Assembly: GCA_017591395.1 (NCBI GenBank)
Contig: WEDG01000461.1
Coordinates: 215,376 to 279,375, forward strand
DNA length: 64,000 bases
Direction of reading: 5' to 3'
DNA from: Schistocephalus solidus
Lineage: Eukaryota; Platyhelminthes; Cestoda; Diphyllobothriidea; Diphyllobothriidae
The translations under genes were made by a program, and so were the position numbers. Of this stretch, positions 46,571-59,645 are shown in pieces. How positions within the stretch are numbered: position 1 is the first letter of the stretch; each line of letters opens with the position of its first letter. The notes beneath the pieces are model-generated. The model was not told the DNA's origin, searched no databases, and saw only the letters and a list, made by a program, of their open reading frames with translations.

Positions 46571-48060
46571 TTGGGGAGGGATTGCTAACTTATGTCGACA
46601 TGCCCCTGCCCATGCCAGGAAAAAAATGGAAAAAGCTCGCATGCAAAACTGAAGCTATCTGGCTACTCCATCACAACGCTGGGGTCCCAAAACGTGAGAT
46701 TCTGACTTTCACTACCGATCACTGAGAAATGATTCGCAGTCAGACAGTAGTCTGATAGACGGTTCAGGAACGTTTGCTAGTAGATTCAAGGTCATGAGTA
46801 GTAGGTGATTTAAACGCTCCGTATATCGATTGGAATTAGAGTCTGCACCAGGCTCGGAAGTAAACTGAAATCGTCGCTTCCTAAAAGCAATACCAAAATG
46901 CTTTCCTTAGTCAGCATTTTCTTGATCCCAACCAGAATACGCAAAGGACAACAAGCCAATTGTTTTGGATCTTGTACTGACAAAAACGCCTGACTTTGTC
47001 GATGTTGTGAACTATCTACCCCCACTCTGCCAAAGTGACCACGTAGTCCTACAGTGGGCATATTCACGCTTCTTTGTCCCTGATCGAAGCATCACAGTCA
47101 GAGGCGCATCTGGCATGGGGATTTTTACCCAAAAAGAAACTTGATGAGCACTGTTTAGACTGGAATGAAACATTCACTGGCAGTATTCCCGAGGATTAGT
47201 TGGAAGGAAAGACCGCATTACATGGAAGTATCACCATTTGTTGCCCTAATCCCAGAACCAATGTCATTAACAGGCCCCAGTGGTTAACGAACACACCAAA
47301 GAGTGAAGTCAAAACGCGAAGCGAAAGCTGTGACCAACGTATAACAGAGAAAAGACGCAGAGAAATAGGGTAAAAAGGCCTTTGTTTGTAAGGGCCCGTC
47401 AAAGTTTCGAGAGTAGCCTGATAAACCTTACATCAGAAAACCCGAAACTCATCTAAAAAGTATTAGGCAGTGCAGTCGAAGTAAAAACCCCATCCCTTTG
47501 TTAAAAATGGATAGTGTTGAACTTTGCAAGTTCGAGGAAAAGGCTGCACGTCCATCTCAGTTCTCGCAGTCGGTTTTTAAGAGAGAAGCCGATCTAACTG
47601 CTAATAACCATAGTGTGGATGCGATTCCGACTATTGCCTACAAAAAGGTCCACTCATAAGCTCTTCTTCTGCAGGGACTACTGTAGCTGGAAGAAACGAA
47701 ATCGTCAGGGCCTGATACGATACCAGCAAAGTCATTGCATGAGTTGGCCGTAGAGTTAGCAGAACCCTGTGTCTAATCTTCTGAGCCTCCCCTCGCTGCA
47801 GCCAGATTACAACCCGATTGGAAGACTGCGTGTATTTCACCGATACATAAAACTGGCAGTCAGGCTTCCGCAAATAACTACCGCCCCGTAAGCTCTCAAC
47901 TCCATATGTTGTAAAAATTATAGAGTGAATTATCAAACGCGAAATGAGGACGCGCACCAGATAGGCAATATAAAGCCAAATACTCTAGTGAAATAAGATT
48001 TCTCCGGAAGAAAGGCAACTAAGAACCATTGTATTTTTAAAGAATATCTAGAGCATTATG
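46571..48060 (+). pseudogene. CR1-like LINE remnant (endonuclease and RT)
   Basis: Readable with many frame changes. GDLNAPYIDWN at 46804 is the AP-endonuclease core. VNYLPPLCQSDHVVLQWAYS near 47010 is the endonuclease end with the SDH motif. Linker text LDWNETFTGSIPED is near 47155. RT entry SSGPDTIPAK lies near 47705, then LHELAVELAEP, DWKTACISPIHKTGS near 47820 and ASANNYRP. A decayed GF.RKKST-like block is near 48010. The later RT motifs are absent. Long dead, and higher in GC than the flanks. The CR1-like pieces at 24 and 26 kb may be of a related family but cover a different, non-overlapping part. Confidence 0.8.
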
Positions 48061-51000
48061 TAGGGAGCTCACCTGCGGGAGTGTGGGAAACTGATATATT
48101 AACCACTCTTTGACCGCACTGCAGCACTAAAAATTCATGGATGTTATTGGTGTAGTAGAAGAAACGGAATATTTGCATTCCTTTTACCATCTCTGCGCGA
48201 AGTGTACAGCCATATTTTGGCACTGCGTAGCTTTTCGTCTTGTTCACTTAAGGTGACATCTTCTGTAACGATGGGCTTTTAAAAATGGAGCCACTATTTT
48301 TCTCCTCCAATTACATGTGAATTTTTTTATATCTACCTAGCCAGTTTTCACATTCGATCCTTTAATTTGTCTCTCTTTGTTTATAGTATCTTCAATAATG
48401 AGGTAATTTGTAAACCACACCAGTACAGTTTTCAAGAAAGAAAATCAGACGTCTGTTTATGGTGCCGTCAGTTGCAGCTTTCGCTTTAATGTGTGCAGTT
48501 TTTATCATCCAATGTTAATTATTTTGGACCATTTTTCCACGGTGAATAGAGGTCATTTTGCTGAAAATTTTGAAATGATCCTATGAAAACGGTAGGTTAT
48601 GTACAGCACAAAAAGCCACAAACCCTAAAACGAACCTGGCTGAACAGTGAAACGAGGCGCTGACAAGTTGCAAAAATAACGTATTTTTCAAAACGACAAC
48701 CCATGCGTTGATGGCCACGCTAAACTTGATTAGGGAGTCTTCCATTGACACGAAAAGATCTAATATGTCTTATGGGAAAAGAAGATATTAAATGGTAAGG
48801 GTAAGTGGGGCGCAGTAGCAGAGACTCACAACGCATATTTTCTTCAGTCGTCACTGTTTTGAGCAGTACCAATGCAAGTGATGAGGTGCCCTTTAATGCA
48901 TCTCGCTTCTCTAGGATGCAACTTCCATAAGTTGTGTGAAGAGAATATATTAAGAGACATGCATACACCGACGGGTCTTTTTATAGTGTGACACGTTGTA
49001 AGTTTTGGGAGGAACAAAATTCAACCTGGCAAAAACACGATTAAGAAGACGCTGAGGATAGTGAAACATCCAGGTTTTGTAGATGACTACTGTATAAACT
49101 ATCCAGAGATTTTGACACGTCTCCCAAATTCTCGGGCGAGGTAAATCAAAACATTTCTAAGTGCAAGACACTTCGGAAATATCAATTCTTTGAAGGGAAG
49201 GGAACCATCCTGTGGTTTATTACTGGCGCAGGCAGGGAATCTGAATGAGATCGTTGGAGAAAGTCCAGCTAGGGCAGTAAAATAGTTATGCACAGTTGGA
49301 GTTAGGGTCGCCAAAATAACTTCAATGTCGTGGTTTTCGTACAAAAACAAACAGAAACCTATCATTTTATGAATTGCGTGGATAAAGCTAAGTTGGTCTG
49401 ACAGCGAAACATCTTTCTAAAAAATATATTGTACGATAGGATGCGGTTTTGTTAAGTCAGACTTTCTATATTAAAAATTTCAAACACTAAAACACTGAAT
49501 ACGAGAAAAATTGTGGATACAGAATTATGGATACAGTTATAAACACCCCTTATATACCCACTGCCCATTGAATTAGACTAAAACATTATTTTGAGTAGGT
49601 AGGTTCTTTAGATTCTTAAAATCCCGCAAAATGGCATTGGAAACCCGAGCAGTCATTAGGCAGGTGATTAGTAAAAGGACATCAAATTATTTAAACAGGC
49701 TTTTAATGCATTCCAAGAGCTGTGTCTAACTAAAATGTTTTGGAGTGTGCCCGTTCAACAGCGGTTATCACCGGAAAACGTTAAGTAAACGGTACTTAGG
49801 AGCGGTTTTTCTAAAATTGGTCACTTCAAACTGCTGAATTTATGATGAGCTTCAATATCAATTTTGACATTGGTAAATTGCCCACTTCTTTATAATACTA
49901 GATCTGGTCACTGTTTAGTGTCACGCAACTGTCTCTAGCTGAGTGAGGAACTATAACATCAGTGGTCATCAATAATTGACGAATTTTTTGGGGATCGCAA
50001 AAATGATGTATTGATTATTTAACTTATTAAAGCGATAAAAGGTTAGTGAAATTATGCTAGCGAAAAACATCCTTTTACTATTTATTTTAATGTCTCCCGT
50101 GGTCTAGGATCCCAACGTGTTAACGCAAGATGCCACACACTGTAGCGGTGCATGGTGGTCTATATATTGCTGCATTTTACTTTATCAAAAGAAATTAAAA
50201 GCAATAAAATAAAGCAAATTGTAAAGGTCATGCCGGATTTCTTTGTTCCCACTTCCAATGCTGCGCTACACTCTAATATGCTCCTCTATGTGCTATGCTC
50301 TTTAGGCCTATGGGATTATGCGTTAGCCGGCGTAATGGTATGCTTTCGGGTAACCTGATAAATCCGTAGGCTGGACTTATAAGTCGCAACGTCGCATTAT
50401 ATAACTGGCGCACGCCACGGAAGGCGAAAAGGTTACGCGGTCAGTTTCGGTATTTTTGTTATCTGAGTGGATTACGCGTCCTTATCAGCAGAGTTATTAA
50501 GTCCGATCAACAAGACCCCTTTCCTTGAAACCGAATCAACGTCCGATTTTTGGGATTATTTGGGCCATCTTTAGACTTTTCGTGTATATCTCCACATGAA
50601 CTCGTGCAAAGCTTCCGCTCTAAAGTCTCTGCTGCAGGCATTCCTCCTGAACGGTTTTGTGGCTAAATGTAGGTATAAACTACCACGCCGCAAAAGAGCT
50701 GGAGTTACAAAAAGCGGTGGATCTTTCAGGGCTGATAAAAATAGGATTTAGTTGGGGTGATGCAAATATAAATCCGTGAAAAATACACCCTCTAAAGAGA
50801 GGCGTATGTTTGCAATTCCATGTATGAGCATAATTAAAGAAGAAATAGAGAGAGGAGAGAGAGAGGAATACGCTTTATCTTGCAAAGTACCATTAAACAT
50901 TTCCTTGCGCATGAAAATGGCTCCATTTGACTTTAGAGAATAGGATGTATGCACTCATACTATGCAAGCATCAGGCAAAAACTGGACACCCAGCGGTGGA

Positions 51001-51357
51001 GACGGTCCCAACTCTCCAGCTTCTGCATTTCCAGCCTTTCCTACATGGGTTAGTGTGCTGAAACGGCAAAACAGAGCGCTGATATGCCGATGTACGTCAA
51101 GCGACATGACGAAAACCTCGGCGCTTCGTACGGTAAGACTTATACTAGCGATCAGCTCAGAGGAGAGGTGATGGGTAGCACTCACTGGCAGAATTCACCT
51201 AGCAAATTGTTCTTGACTGTTATGCGGTTCTGATTTTATCATCAAATGCACTCCAAACCAGTATACAGAAACCACCGGCAGCGGTGAAGAAAAGCAGAAG
51301 AGAGAGAAAAGTTTTCGCCCATCGGAATCATGGCTTTACTCTGTCTGAGCCTTTGCA
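48061..51357. other. No gene recognised
   Basis: AT-rich sequence with short frames only. A purine-rich GA run lies at 50844-50872. No repeat family assigned. Confidence 0.45.
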
Positions 51358-51591
51358 TCATCTACTGCAAGTCCATAATGTCAAAGAAACAAGGAGCAAA
51401 CACAAGCAACAGTGAAGCAGGAAGGTAGGGGCCATCGAAACGTCAGTAACGCAAGTCTCAGTGATGACTGCGCAGTGCTTCTGCCGGCACACTTCATCCA
51501 ACTGCTCGCAGTAGGATTGGCACTCGATCTCGTCACGCCGGAAGGCGATGAGACACCGCCTACCTACTATAAAGGCTTTCCCATACTCCAT
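51358..51591 (-). CDS. Possible 3' exon of a Cys-rich membrane or GPI-anchored protein
   Basis: A minus-strand frame with six regularly spaced cysteines in its middle (RRCLIAFRRDEIECQSYCEQ, then DEVCRQKHCAVITETC), followed by a C-terminal hydrophobic segment (APTFLLHCCLCLLLVSLTLW) and a stop. This layout suits the end of a secreted protein held by a membrane anchor. GC content is above that of the flanks. Possible acceptors (TTTATAG, then GGTAG) lie near 51570-51580. There is no poly(A) signal close by, upstream exons were not found and I recognise no family. A plus-strand frame of 97 codons overlaps it. This is a candidate only. Confidence 0.25.
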   Translation of the reverse strand: MEYGKAFIVGRRCLIAFRRDEIECQSYCEQLDEVCRQKHCAVITETCVTDVSMAPTFLLHCCLCLLLVSLTLWTCSR

Positions 51592-54500
51592 TTTCCTTTG
51601 CTATTTCCAACAGAGCACACAGTATCCCTAGATATCTGGGGCAATGTGCGTGGTACATGCCGCCGCATATCCCAGAGTTGCGCATTTGCGCGTCTATCGG
51701 AGTGACCTGATCGATCGGTCAGTCGAAATAAGAACCAGAAACTACGCACTATTAAGTGGCTTTCTCATTTGACGATACCGTGCAGCGCTCAACTGCTTAT
51801 CGCCCCAATTTAGTTTCTCAAATGTGTATGGAGGCTGTGTTATAAAGAAGCAATCTGTGCGTACAATTACTGCCTTCATAGGTAGGTAGCGCATACTATT
51901 GGTTCGTGAGATATATGCAAGAGTTTAGAACTTGCTTCGCATCTTACTATAAGCGTCAGAAGAACTGAGTCTGTGTATCTTTGACGGTCTCTTTTGGCAA
52001 AGCCAAATATGCACTAATAGCATAATTCTGATGATGTGACACATCTCAAAACAAATGGCCTCAATCTTTAATTGTGTCTTCATGGCATTAGCAAAACTGC
52101 CCGCAAAAGAGGAACATCAATTGACTTTGCATTATCGCGTGCTTTCTGAGTGAATCTCTACCGAGTTCATTACATCTATATAGTAACGTACATAAGCTGG
52201 AAAAATGCGGATCATTAGTGCCTCATCTTAGCATACAAAGTGATTCGTGCGTATAGGGCCGGGATAGAGGGGACAGCTGGTTGAGCGGCAGTGAGGGCAT
52301 TTGTGGAGCCGTTCAAGCGATGAAGCGCGAGCGTAGTAGGCACGTAGTTCATATTGTTATGTCGTCGTTGCTGTCTAAGTTCGGAGCCGGGAAAGGTTCC
52401 CGGTGAGCAAACCCGGCTTCTCTCTCTTAACTTGATGGCGGCTTCCGCCGCCGCTAGCAGCTGACCTGCGACTCTGGATTGTTTCGGTGGGCACCTTATA
52501 ACCGCTGGTGAAAAGGTTCTGCTGAGGGCTCACGCGATATCAGGAACTGGCGAATGCGCGAGGGAATAGCGCTGCTTGTAGCTTCAACTGGCTTTTCAGC
52601 TTGCGCCAGAGATGCTATACATCCTTCGGCCAGATGCCACCCGTGCGACTCCATGTAACTAATTTGCTATGCTAAATTCAAAAGAGTAGATGCAATACGG
52701 ATAAACTGATTTGGCAACCTCCTTTACTCCTTCCGTTTGTGCCGAGCTGGTTGAGAATAACATCCGGAACCTCGCCGCAAGGGAAGATTCATGAAAAAGG
52801 TTCCACAGGATGTCTCTCAAGAGTTCATCTTAAAACAGATGGCAAAGAAGCAGAGCTCTTGAGCAGTGGCGGGTTTTCCTTGTCTTGTACTCCATTTCCC
52901 TTTGTAACACATATCTGACTACGCTGATCCTACGATTCAGGTCCGGAACAATCTTCTTCTCCTCGCTGCTACATTCGCTAAATAAATGTTTTAGCTGTTT
53001 GTATCAAATAAATGGACTCTACTACTTACTGAAATGGCAGATAGCTGCATTTTTAAAATTGGCAGATTTTAAAATATATACATAAAGGGTTGGTGGAATG
53101 TTTGTTCTGCCTATGGTACCTAAAAACATTTCTTTATTTTATGCATTTTGCTGTTTAAGATGACATCGTTGGAATCCATTAAACCATGAAATGCAAGACT
53201 GTCTATCCGCTACCATTTAGGTGTCTTAATCGATTTTCCTTATTTTAAACACTTCTCTTATACCTTCCTTAAATATTGCATTTTAATTAATTGCCATTTT
53301 CTCATAAACCTAATGCAAAGTTCCTCAAACGCATTCTGTTTCATTTCATTTCATTCTGAGCTAAATAGGACAAGCCGTAAAACGTGTTTAGGGGTCCCGT
53401 AATAAATTAGGGTGGAAAAACTGAGTTTATGCTAGGCCTTTGCAAAAAACTTGGTTTTGAAAGCTGTGCGGAGAGTGGAGCGTTGCAATGTTAAAGCAAC
53501 TAGCCAACTTCCGTCTGTCAAAATCCAGCCTATCTCTTTCTAGTTGGGTTTCCATGCAATCGGTCTAGCCTCCTTGCAGATAATTTTAATGTTGATTCAG
53601 TGTCGTATCCTGAGGAATATATTTATAAATGACTCTATCGTTATAAGCATTAAAAACATCATTAATTAAAATTGATTTCTGAAATGTTACAGCGATCCGA
53701 ATGCAATTTCAACAATCCCAGTGAATTTTGGCACTCTGGACTGGGCGTAAAATCCATCAAGGTATATTATCTCCCGGCTCTAGCATGCCCGCTTTAGCTC
53801 ACATTTACTGTAACTACTCTAGCAACTACTACTTAACAGCAAACAAACTGCATGTAAATCCTGGTATTGTTTTTGAAAGGTTCAGACGCGAAATCTACCA
53901 AGGGTGCTGGAAATAGTCTCTTATGCAATTTATTCCATTCGCTGCGATGCGGCCTTTTATGAAGTTTAACTTGACTTTAACCTGCGCAGCCGCGTCTGTA
54001 AATGGACTACGTGGGAGAGCATAGTACTGCCACTCAACGCGTTACGGTACAATTCCTGCCTTTAGATATCATCCCTTGTCCATTCTTATGTGCCATGGCG
54101 CCTCAAACAAGCTTGACATCGTAATACTGGGCATTCTTCCTGGGCTTCTGCTTAAAGTTGGATCAAATAGTTTAGTCTCTAGGTAATAAACTACTGCCTC
54201 TTTCTGTTAAACTCTGCCACTGGGAAAAAAATACAAAGTAAGTATGTAAAAGCTTTCAATTCATACTTCCACGAATAGACGCTCCATTCCCTTGGTTTCT
54301 TTGTGCAGCCCTCGCATTGGTCTGGCTCCTACTTAGGAAGCCAATCGATAATCATAGCGGTCTTGAAATGTCTTTGAGCTGCATACCAGCCCTGCAACAG
54401 AAAGCAAAAAAATAACTATCTTACTGTTCCTGACTCCAATTGGAATTCAAAACTACCTGCCAAATACGACTCGAAAATGGATCAGTCCTTCAGAACTTCT

Positions 54501-54835
54501 GTACTGGAATAATACTTCGCGAGGTGTCGGTCCTGTGGGCGAGGGACTAACTGCAATTCTAGGCACATCAACCGTCTGACTGCCAAGTCCAATCGAGAAC
54601 ACCTGCATACCCACCATAATAGAGGCATGGATTTAGACTCTGTGACGTGGGTTAGTTTCGGCGATAGTAGACTTGCGTACTGCAGCTTACTGCACTCTTG
54701 GCTTCCAACGGAGTCGTATCATTTGAGTCAAGGATATTGGAGATTTGAAGAGAGCGTAAGTATTGGCGGATGGGGAGCCGTCTCATGCGTAAGCCGTCAG
54801 CACCTTGGCCTGTGGTTCCATGGAGGGAGGATATA
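51592..54835. other. No gene recognised; GC-rich block at 52.25-52.6 kb
   Basis: Mostly AT-rich. The part 52255-52620 is clearly richer in GC and contains nested inverted pieces such as GGAGCCGGGAAAGG and TTCCCGG, and GGCGGCTTCCGCCGCC near 52438. It looks like part of an unnamed repeat or UTR. Confidence 0.45.
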
Positions 54836-54920
54836 GGAGGGCTGCAGTAAGATGAGACATTGTAGCCTGACTCTCTCTTCGCCAGTCAGTCACTCCGCGC
54901 AAACATACACTGGGCTGATC
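54836..54920 (+). repeat. Repeat family C, distal part only
   Basis: GTAGCCTGACTCTCTCTTCG, then CCAGTCAGTCACTC and ACATACACTGGGC match the distal part of repeat C at about 24490-24555. The proximal part is absent. Confidence 0.7.
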
Positions 54921-57900
54921 ACGTGCGCCAGCTATCCCGGCCAGCTGGTACCATCCCGGCTGGTTTTCCTTTAACGCACCCCAGCTAGCTCTCTAGAGCC
55001 TTTAGTTGGTTTGAAGTGCGGGAAAATGCGCTGATCCATCGATCTTTATCCCTCACCCCTGTGAACTGTAGACTGATATGGCTGCCCTGTCATATGAGTG
55101 GGTGCAGCTGCTGATGACTTGACTGCCACAAAAGTAGCTGTTTGTCTACATCTCATATGTGTGATATATCCAGAGGGCCGCTAAGAAGGAGCCACCGAAA
55201 ATTAAAGGGCCCCCAGGTCTGCAACAATAACATGATCATTCACGACACGGGCTGATGCGCGGTCAGCTTGCTCCTTACACTATGTGAAGGGTGACTGTTC
55301 CAAAAATGTTTCGAGCTTACACCTTTAACTGAATTATGTTTGATGGATTTTACAATTAATCTGCGTCTGTTATCGAATCTCAGCATGCTGAGTCTATGCA
55401 TAAATTTTTCAAACACAGCTGGGCTTCGCTCTGTCGGTTATACTTCTGGTTGCGTTCGAGTGTGCGTAGCTGTCTTTCTCTTCCATTTGAGGAAAAAATG
55501 CACTGCAAAATGATAAATCATACGTACCTAATGCCAAAAGCCAGGGATAAATTAATAAGCCTCGGAATTATACCCAGAAAAATGCCGCTAATTTGATGCC
55601 AAATGTACGTTCCAGGCGCTCAAGTTTTCCATTTCTTTGAATATTGCCAATGAAAGGTATGGACTCATTTTAAAAGTGTGTGCAAGGTTGTATTATGGTC
55701 CTAAGTGCTGAATTGTCCTACGTTGGCAGTAAGTTAACTGTAAACTCAGCACTGAATGCCGACTCCTTTTTACGTTGCAACTGGGCTTATTATTCTTCCT
55801 AAGCCATTTTAAACAAAATTCTCGGCTAGTCATTCCAAAATTATTTATGTAGAGGATTTTGCTTAAAATCATCCAAATACATTTAAAACTCCACTTTTAA
55901 ATTAAGGATCTGCGTCACATAAGGGATGAAGCTGCTAAAACACAAAATAGCTGATTATTAAATTCATGCCTTACCAGGTTTCGTGAGCATTTCAGTTTAT
56001 CCACGATAACCCGCCAAATTAAGATACGCAACGTTTAAAGCAAAATTACATCGCACTTATTGCAGTTGTCCATGCTTCTGGCTTCGAGGATAAAACCCTT
56101 TCATTTGGGTTTAGCGCTAGAGACGTAGATAAATGGAGGACAAAACAGGCAACCACATTATTCTATACAAAGAATTGAGGACTGCGAAGATTTTGTGAGC
56201 CAGTGCTAAGTGTCGTATATGTTTGGAAGTTTGAGGTCAGATATTGCTTGTTCTTTTCTAAGAGGTAAATGATTCCGATTAAAAGATAACGAGCTTCTTT
56301 CTAGCTTGGAAATTAAACTGGTTCTGCACTTAGGCCTATATGACTGAATCATATGGTTCTGGCAATTTCATCAATACTCAGATCAACTGTTTAAAGAGCA
56401 ATTTCTGGATGATTATTTGCTATACTTTCGAAGGTATACTGTGTTTTGCTATAATAACTAATGTCGACTAGGTGTGAAACATTAAAGCGCGTACGGTCCC
56501 TTTCTACAATTCTACCTCACTGAATGGTCGGCCACTAAAGTTCTTTTAGATTAAAAATGTACTGAGGACGGGATCGTCTGATAAACGCTGTGGCCGAAAA
56601 GAAGCGAAGTAGCAGCTGTGCGCCAGTTGTGCTTTAAACGACATCCTTTACCTCGTACCACTGCCCATGAAATACCTCAACCAAATCTCCTACAATCCTT
56701 TTCGCCTTTAGACGGATTAATCAACCTGGAGTCCTGCACAAACTCTGGCATGCTGTGTATTCAGTACAGGTTGCGGACACATAAGGTACGTAACATCTTT
56801 AAAATGGAATTGTTTACGCCTCCACCTGAAACTACCACACGCCCCAAAATGGATGATCTTTATGTTATAATCGTTTTTAGATATTGATATCTGGAAAACA
56901 TATGAAGAGTTTTAGTTTATCTACTCACTAGCTAAATTTTATGTCTTTTATAAATTAATAATCAAAGGAAAGCTGAATTATGTTTTCTAAAAGTTTATTC
57001 ATTATGATTGGCCTTTGAACTATCTCTTGATTCTATCCATTTGTCAATCAATGCTCCAGAAGTATACAACGAATGCCGTATAGCCATCAAATGAAGAACT
57101 CTGCTATATTCTAATAATGTGCGGATCAGTTTTGGCTATTTTCTAACGTACAATGTATACAGTTTCTTTTAGGGCTATTTAGACTCTAATTGCAAATGCA
57201 ATTTACGATTAGGCCTTAAAATTATACTGAATCAACAAAACCCTTTTAAATTAAAAAACGGTACACTCATTCTCTTGTGCATAAACTCTGGAAAAGTAGC
57301 TATTCCTCTGACTCAAGAACGATAAAGAATAAACATGAACTTCCTCATCCTAAATCCATTGAAATATAGTAAAGGAATCGAACATCAAAACGAAAACTTG
57401 CAAATTTGATTTAAAATGCCAGTAGGCTAGCGTTTTTGAAATATCATGATTATATTGTGCAATGATCGGTTATTGCAATCGTGACGACACTAATTGGAGC
57501 AGTAACAGCCTTAAAATCCTGCTATGGCGCATTCCAGAAGTTGAATCTCAGATATTGGCAACTGAACTAGTGAGTGAATGTGCGTTTCAATCTGATATTA
57601 TCAATTTGATTTGGCCTGTATTAATACTCAACATGTAAAGTGTTTCCATACTCAAGATTTTGTTTCATAATTCAAATGATGACAATCGAATAGTCAAGGG
57701 GTAACCTTGGATGTGACCAGCAAAATTGATAGCCGGACCCTGCCGGGCAAATTCAAGTTTAGCATTTCTGATGTGCGAGCTTCGAAACTTTAGGCTATCA
57801 GGAGCTACAGCGTAAGCCGCTGAATTTTGTCAAAGGATAAGAAAATATGTTGATTTTTTTTCCTCTAAAACGGTGTTATAATATGGCAAACTTCGCTCCC

Positions 57901-58530
57901 ATTATAGCAGTAAAATAAATGTAGAGAGGTGGAAATTAGTATGGGCTGAGTCAATTAAACCGAAATTGTCCATTTGTAGTGATACCATAACGAGTATCAA
58001 CCTAATGGGCAGCGGAAGAGGGATATAATCGACTGGCCTGCACGCATCAGTAACCTTCGCATCCTCTAGTCGAATGTCGGTTTACGTCCTAATCTCCTTT
58101 GTGTTACTCCCCTAATACTGTCTGGCGCATCTTTGCAACTCCATCAGCATTAGCACAAATACCTGGCTTTTGATCTATAGAAGCGCGAATGAGTGTAAGT
58201 CTCCATGAAGCAATCTGTGAAAGAGAATATGCGGTCACTGGAAACATTACGTTTATTGTCAGGCCTGCTACAAAGAACCCCAAACATATTCCTCAGCTAG
58301 CTCGCACTATCCGCCTGCAAAGACAGAGCGACTGCAGTTCGCAAAATAATGGCACTCGCCTAGAAATCGGCTCGACGCCCTCGATCTTTATAAGGCCAGC
58401 GGAACACGCATCAACCTCTGTCGAAACATGCCGCAGACATAGTGGTAAGAATGCCTTAGAGAAAACGAGCAAACTCTAAATGACAATCGGCCCCATGACG
58501 ACATTAAAACAGCCGCTGAAAAACTCGCCG
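54921..58530. other. No gene recognised
   Basis: Mixed sequence with open frames up to 96 codons and no known motifs. No repeat family assigned. Confidence 0.45.
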
Positions 58531-58534
58531 GCAA

Positions 58535-58665
58535 GCGACAAGGGACTGGAATGGTCCATTTCTTGGCTTCATTTAGCGTCAGCCAGTCATGCCTGTCCCA
58601 GGTGAACGGCCTGGAGGATAGCGCTCCACGACGCGTGGATCAGAAGTCCAGCGCTGCTAACATGG
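58535..58665 (-). repeat. tRNA-Arg SINE, decayed minus fragment
   Basis: GACAAGGGACTGGAATGGTCC near 58537, TTTCTTGGCTTCATTTAGCG, then CAGCCAGTCATGCCTGTCCC follow the family body in complement; a diverged head may follow (GTGGATCAGAAGTCC near 58636). Confidence 0.65.
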
Positions 58666-58777
58666 GCGTGGATGGGACTTTGGTTTTCGCTCGTCTGCAT
58701 CAAACCCGTACCAACTTGCATCTCGTAGAGGAACGCCTTATCGATCGCTAACGGAACTGACTTTGTACCTCTTTGCC

Positions 58778-59066
58778 TTTAAGGCTTACTGTCGAGTCTT
58801 TGCCAGCAGCCGCACAGTGGCTTTGTGGTAGAAAAAGGCAGATAAATATTGCCAGCAAAAGACAAAGGAGGATCGAAATGGCCATTTCTGGCTTATGAAC
58901 TCGTCGTCAGCCAGCCATATGCAACTCCAGATCTTTGCGTGGCGCCCGAAGCTCGAACTCCCCGACCTGTTTGGTTAGAAGTCAAACGCTCTACTCTCTG
59001 TGCCACAAGCACATTGTCATGCCGGTTGCGATCGGGAATTTTCGCTACGATAATTATGCACTAACT
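58778..59066 (-). repeat. tRNA-Arg SINE, minus copy
   Basis: A nearly complete unit in complement: GCCAGCAGCCGCACAG near 58802, GACAAAGGAGGATCGAAATGG near 58860, TTTCTGGCTTATG, then TCGTCGTCAGCCAGCC. A box B complement GAAGCTCGAACTCCCCGACC is near 58949, followed by CTCTACTCTCTGTGCCAC and CGATCGGGAATTTTCG near 59028. The hammerhead-type repeat begins right after. Confidence 0.88.
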
Positions 59067-59195
59067 AAAGGCCCAGGCGGTGTTTCAACAAAGTTTCCTG
59101 CTGCTGCATGAGGCGGAAACGAGCGCTCAAGCTCTTCACTGCATCCCCAGTGTTCTTTTGCGTTTTGCATAAGGACTCCAGCAACAATAATAGGA
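59060..59195 (-). repeat. Hammerhead-bearing repeat, decayed copy (minus)
   Basis: In complement this shows GGAGTCCTTATGC, CTGGGGATGCAGTGAAGAGC (ruined first core box), GCAGCAGCAGGAAAC and GAAACACCGCCTGGGC, in the same order as the repeat at 52-300. The core box CTGATGA is lost, so no ribozyme is expected. Confidence 0.65.
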
Positions 59196-59399
59196 ACCAG
59201 TCGCAAAATTACAAACATTGCGCAGGGACGTGAGTCAGGTCATCCGTACATGACCTCTTTAGGGTCAGGCCAGATTCCGATGTAAAATTTGCGTAAAAAG
59301 CCTACTTCACTTTGATATAACTACTGGAGTGCATCACTCTACAAACAAGCTGTAAATCACAATCTAGTAATGAAATGTTAATGGCAACAATCGGTATCC

Positions 59400-59645
59400 C
59401 TATCACCTAACATAGGAAGCGAAGCCAACCGCAGTGACGCACGTCTATTATGCTCTGATTCGTACATACAAGAAACCACACAGAAAACGCCACGGGCACT
59501 AAATGAACATTGCCAAATCCCTCTGCTATTGCGTCTCGCATGCAGCAGCAGAAATACATCGGCAAAACACGTGTGTCTGGGATTTTAGCTTAATACTCAA
59601 TACCAGGGGTTTTAAATTCAATATATATATAATACATTAATTTGA
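59400..59645 (+). repeat. Hammerhead-bearing repeat, decayed copy (plus)
   Basis: GAACATTGCCAAATCCCTC, GCAGCAGCAGAAATACATCG, then GCAAAACACGTGTGTCTGGG and ATTTTAGC followed by a TATATATATA run near 59622. Stem I and the cleavage-site region are recognisable, but the first core box reads CTAAATGA. It forms an inverted pair with 59060-59195. Confidence 0.75.
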
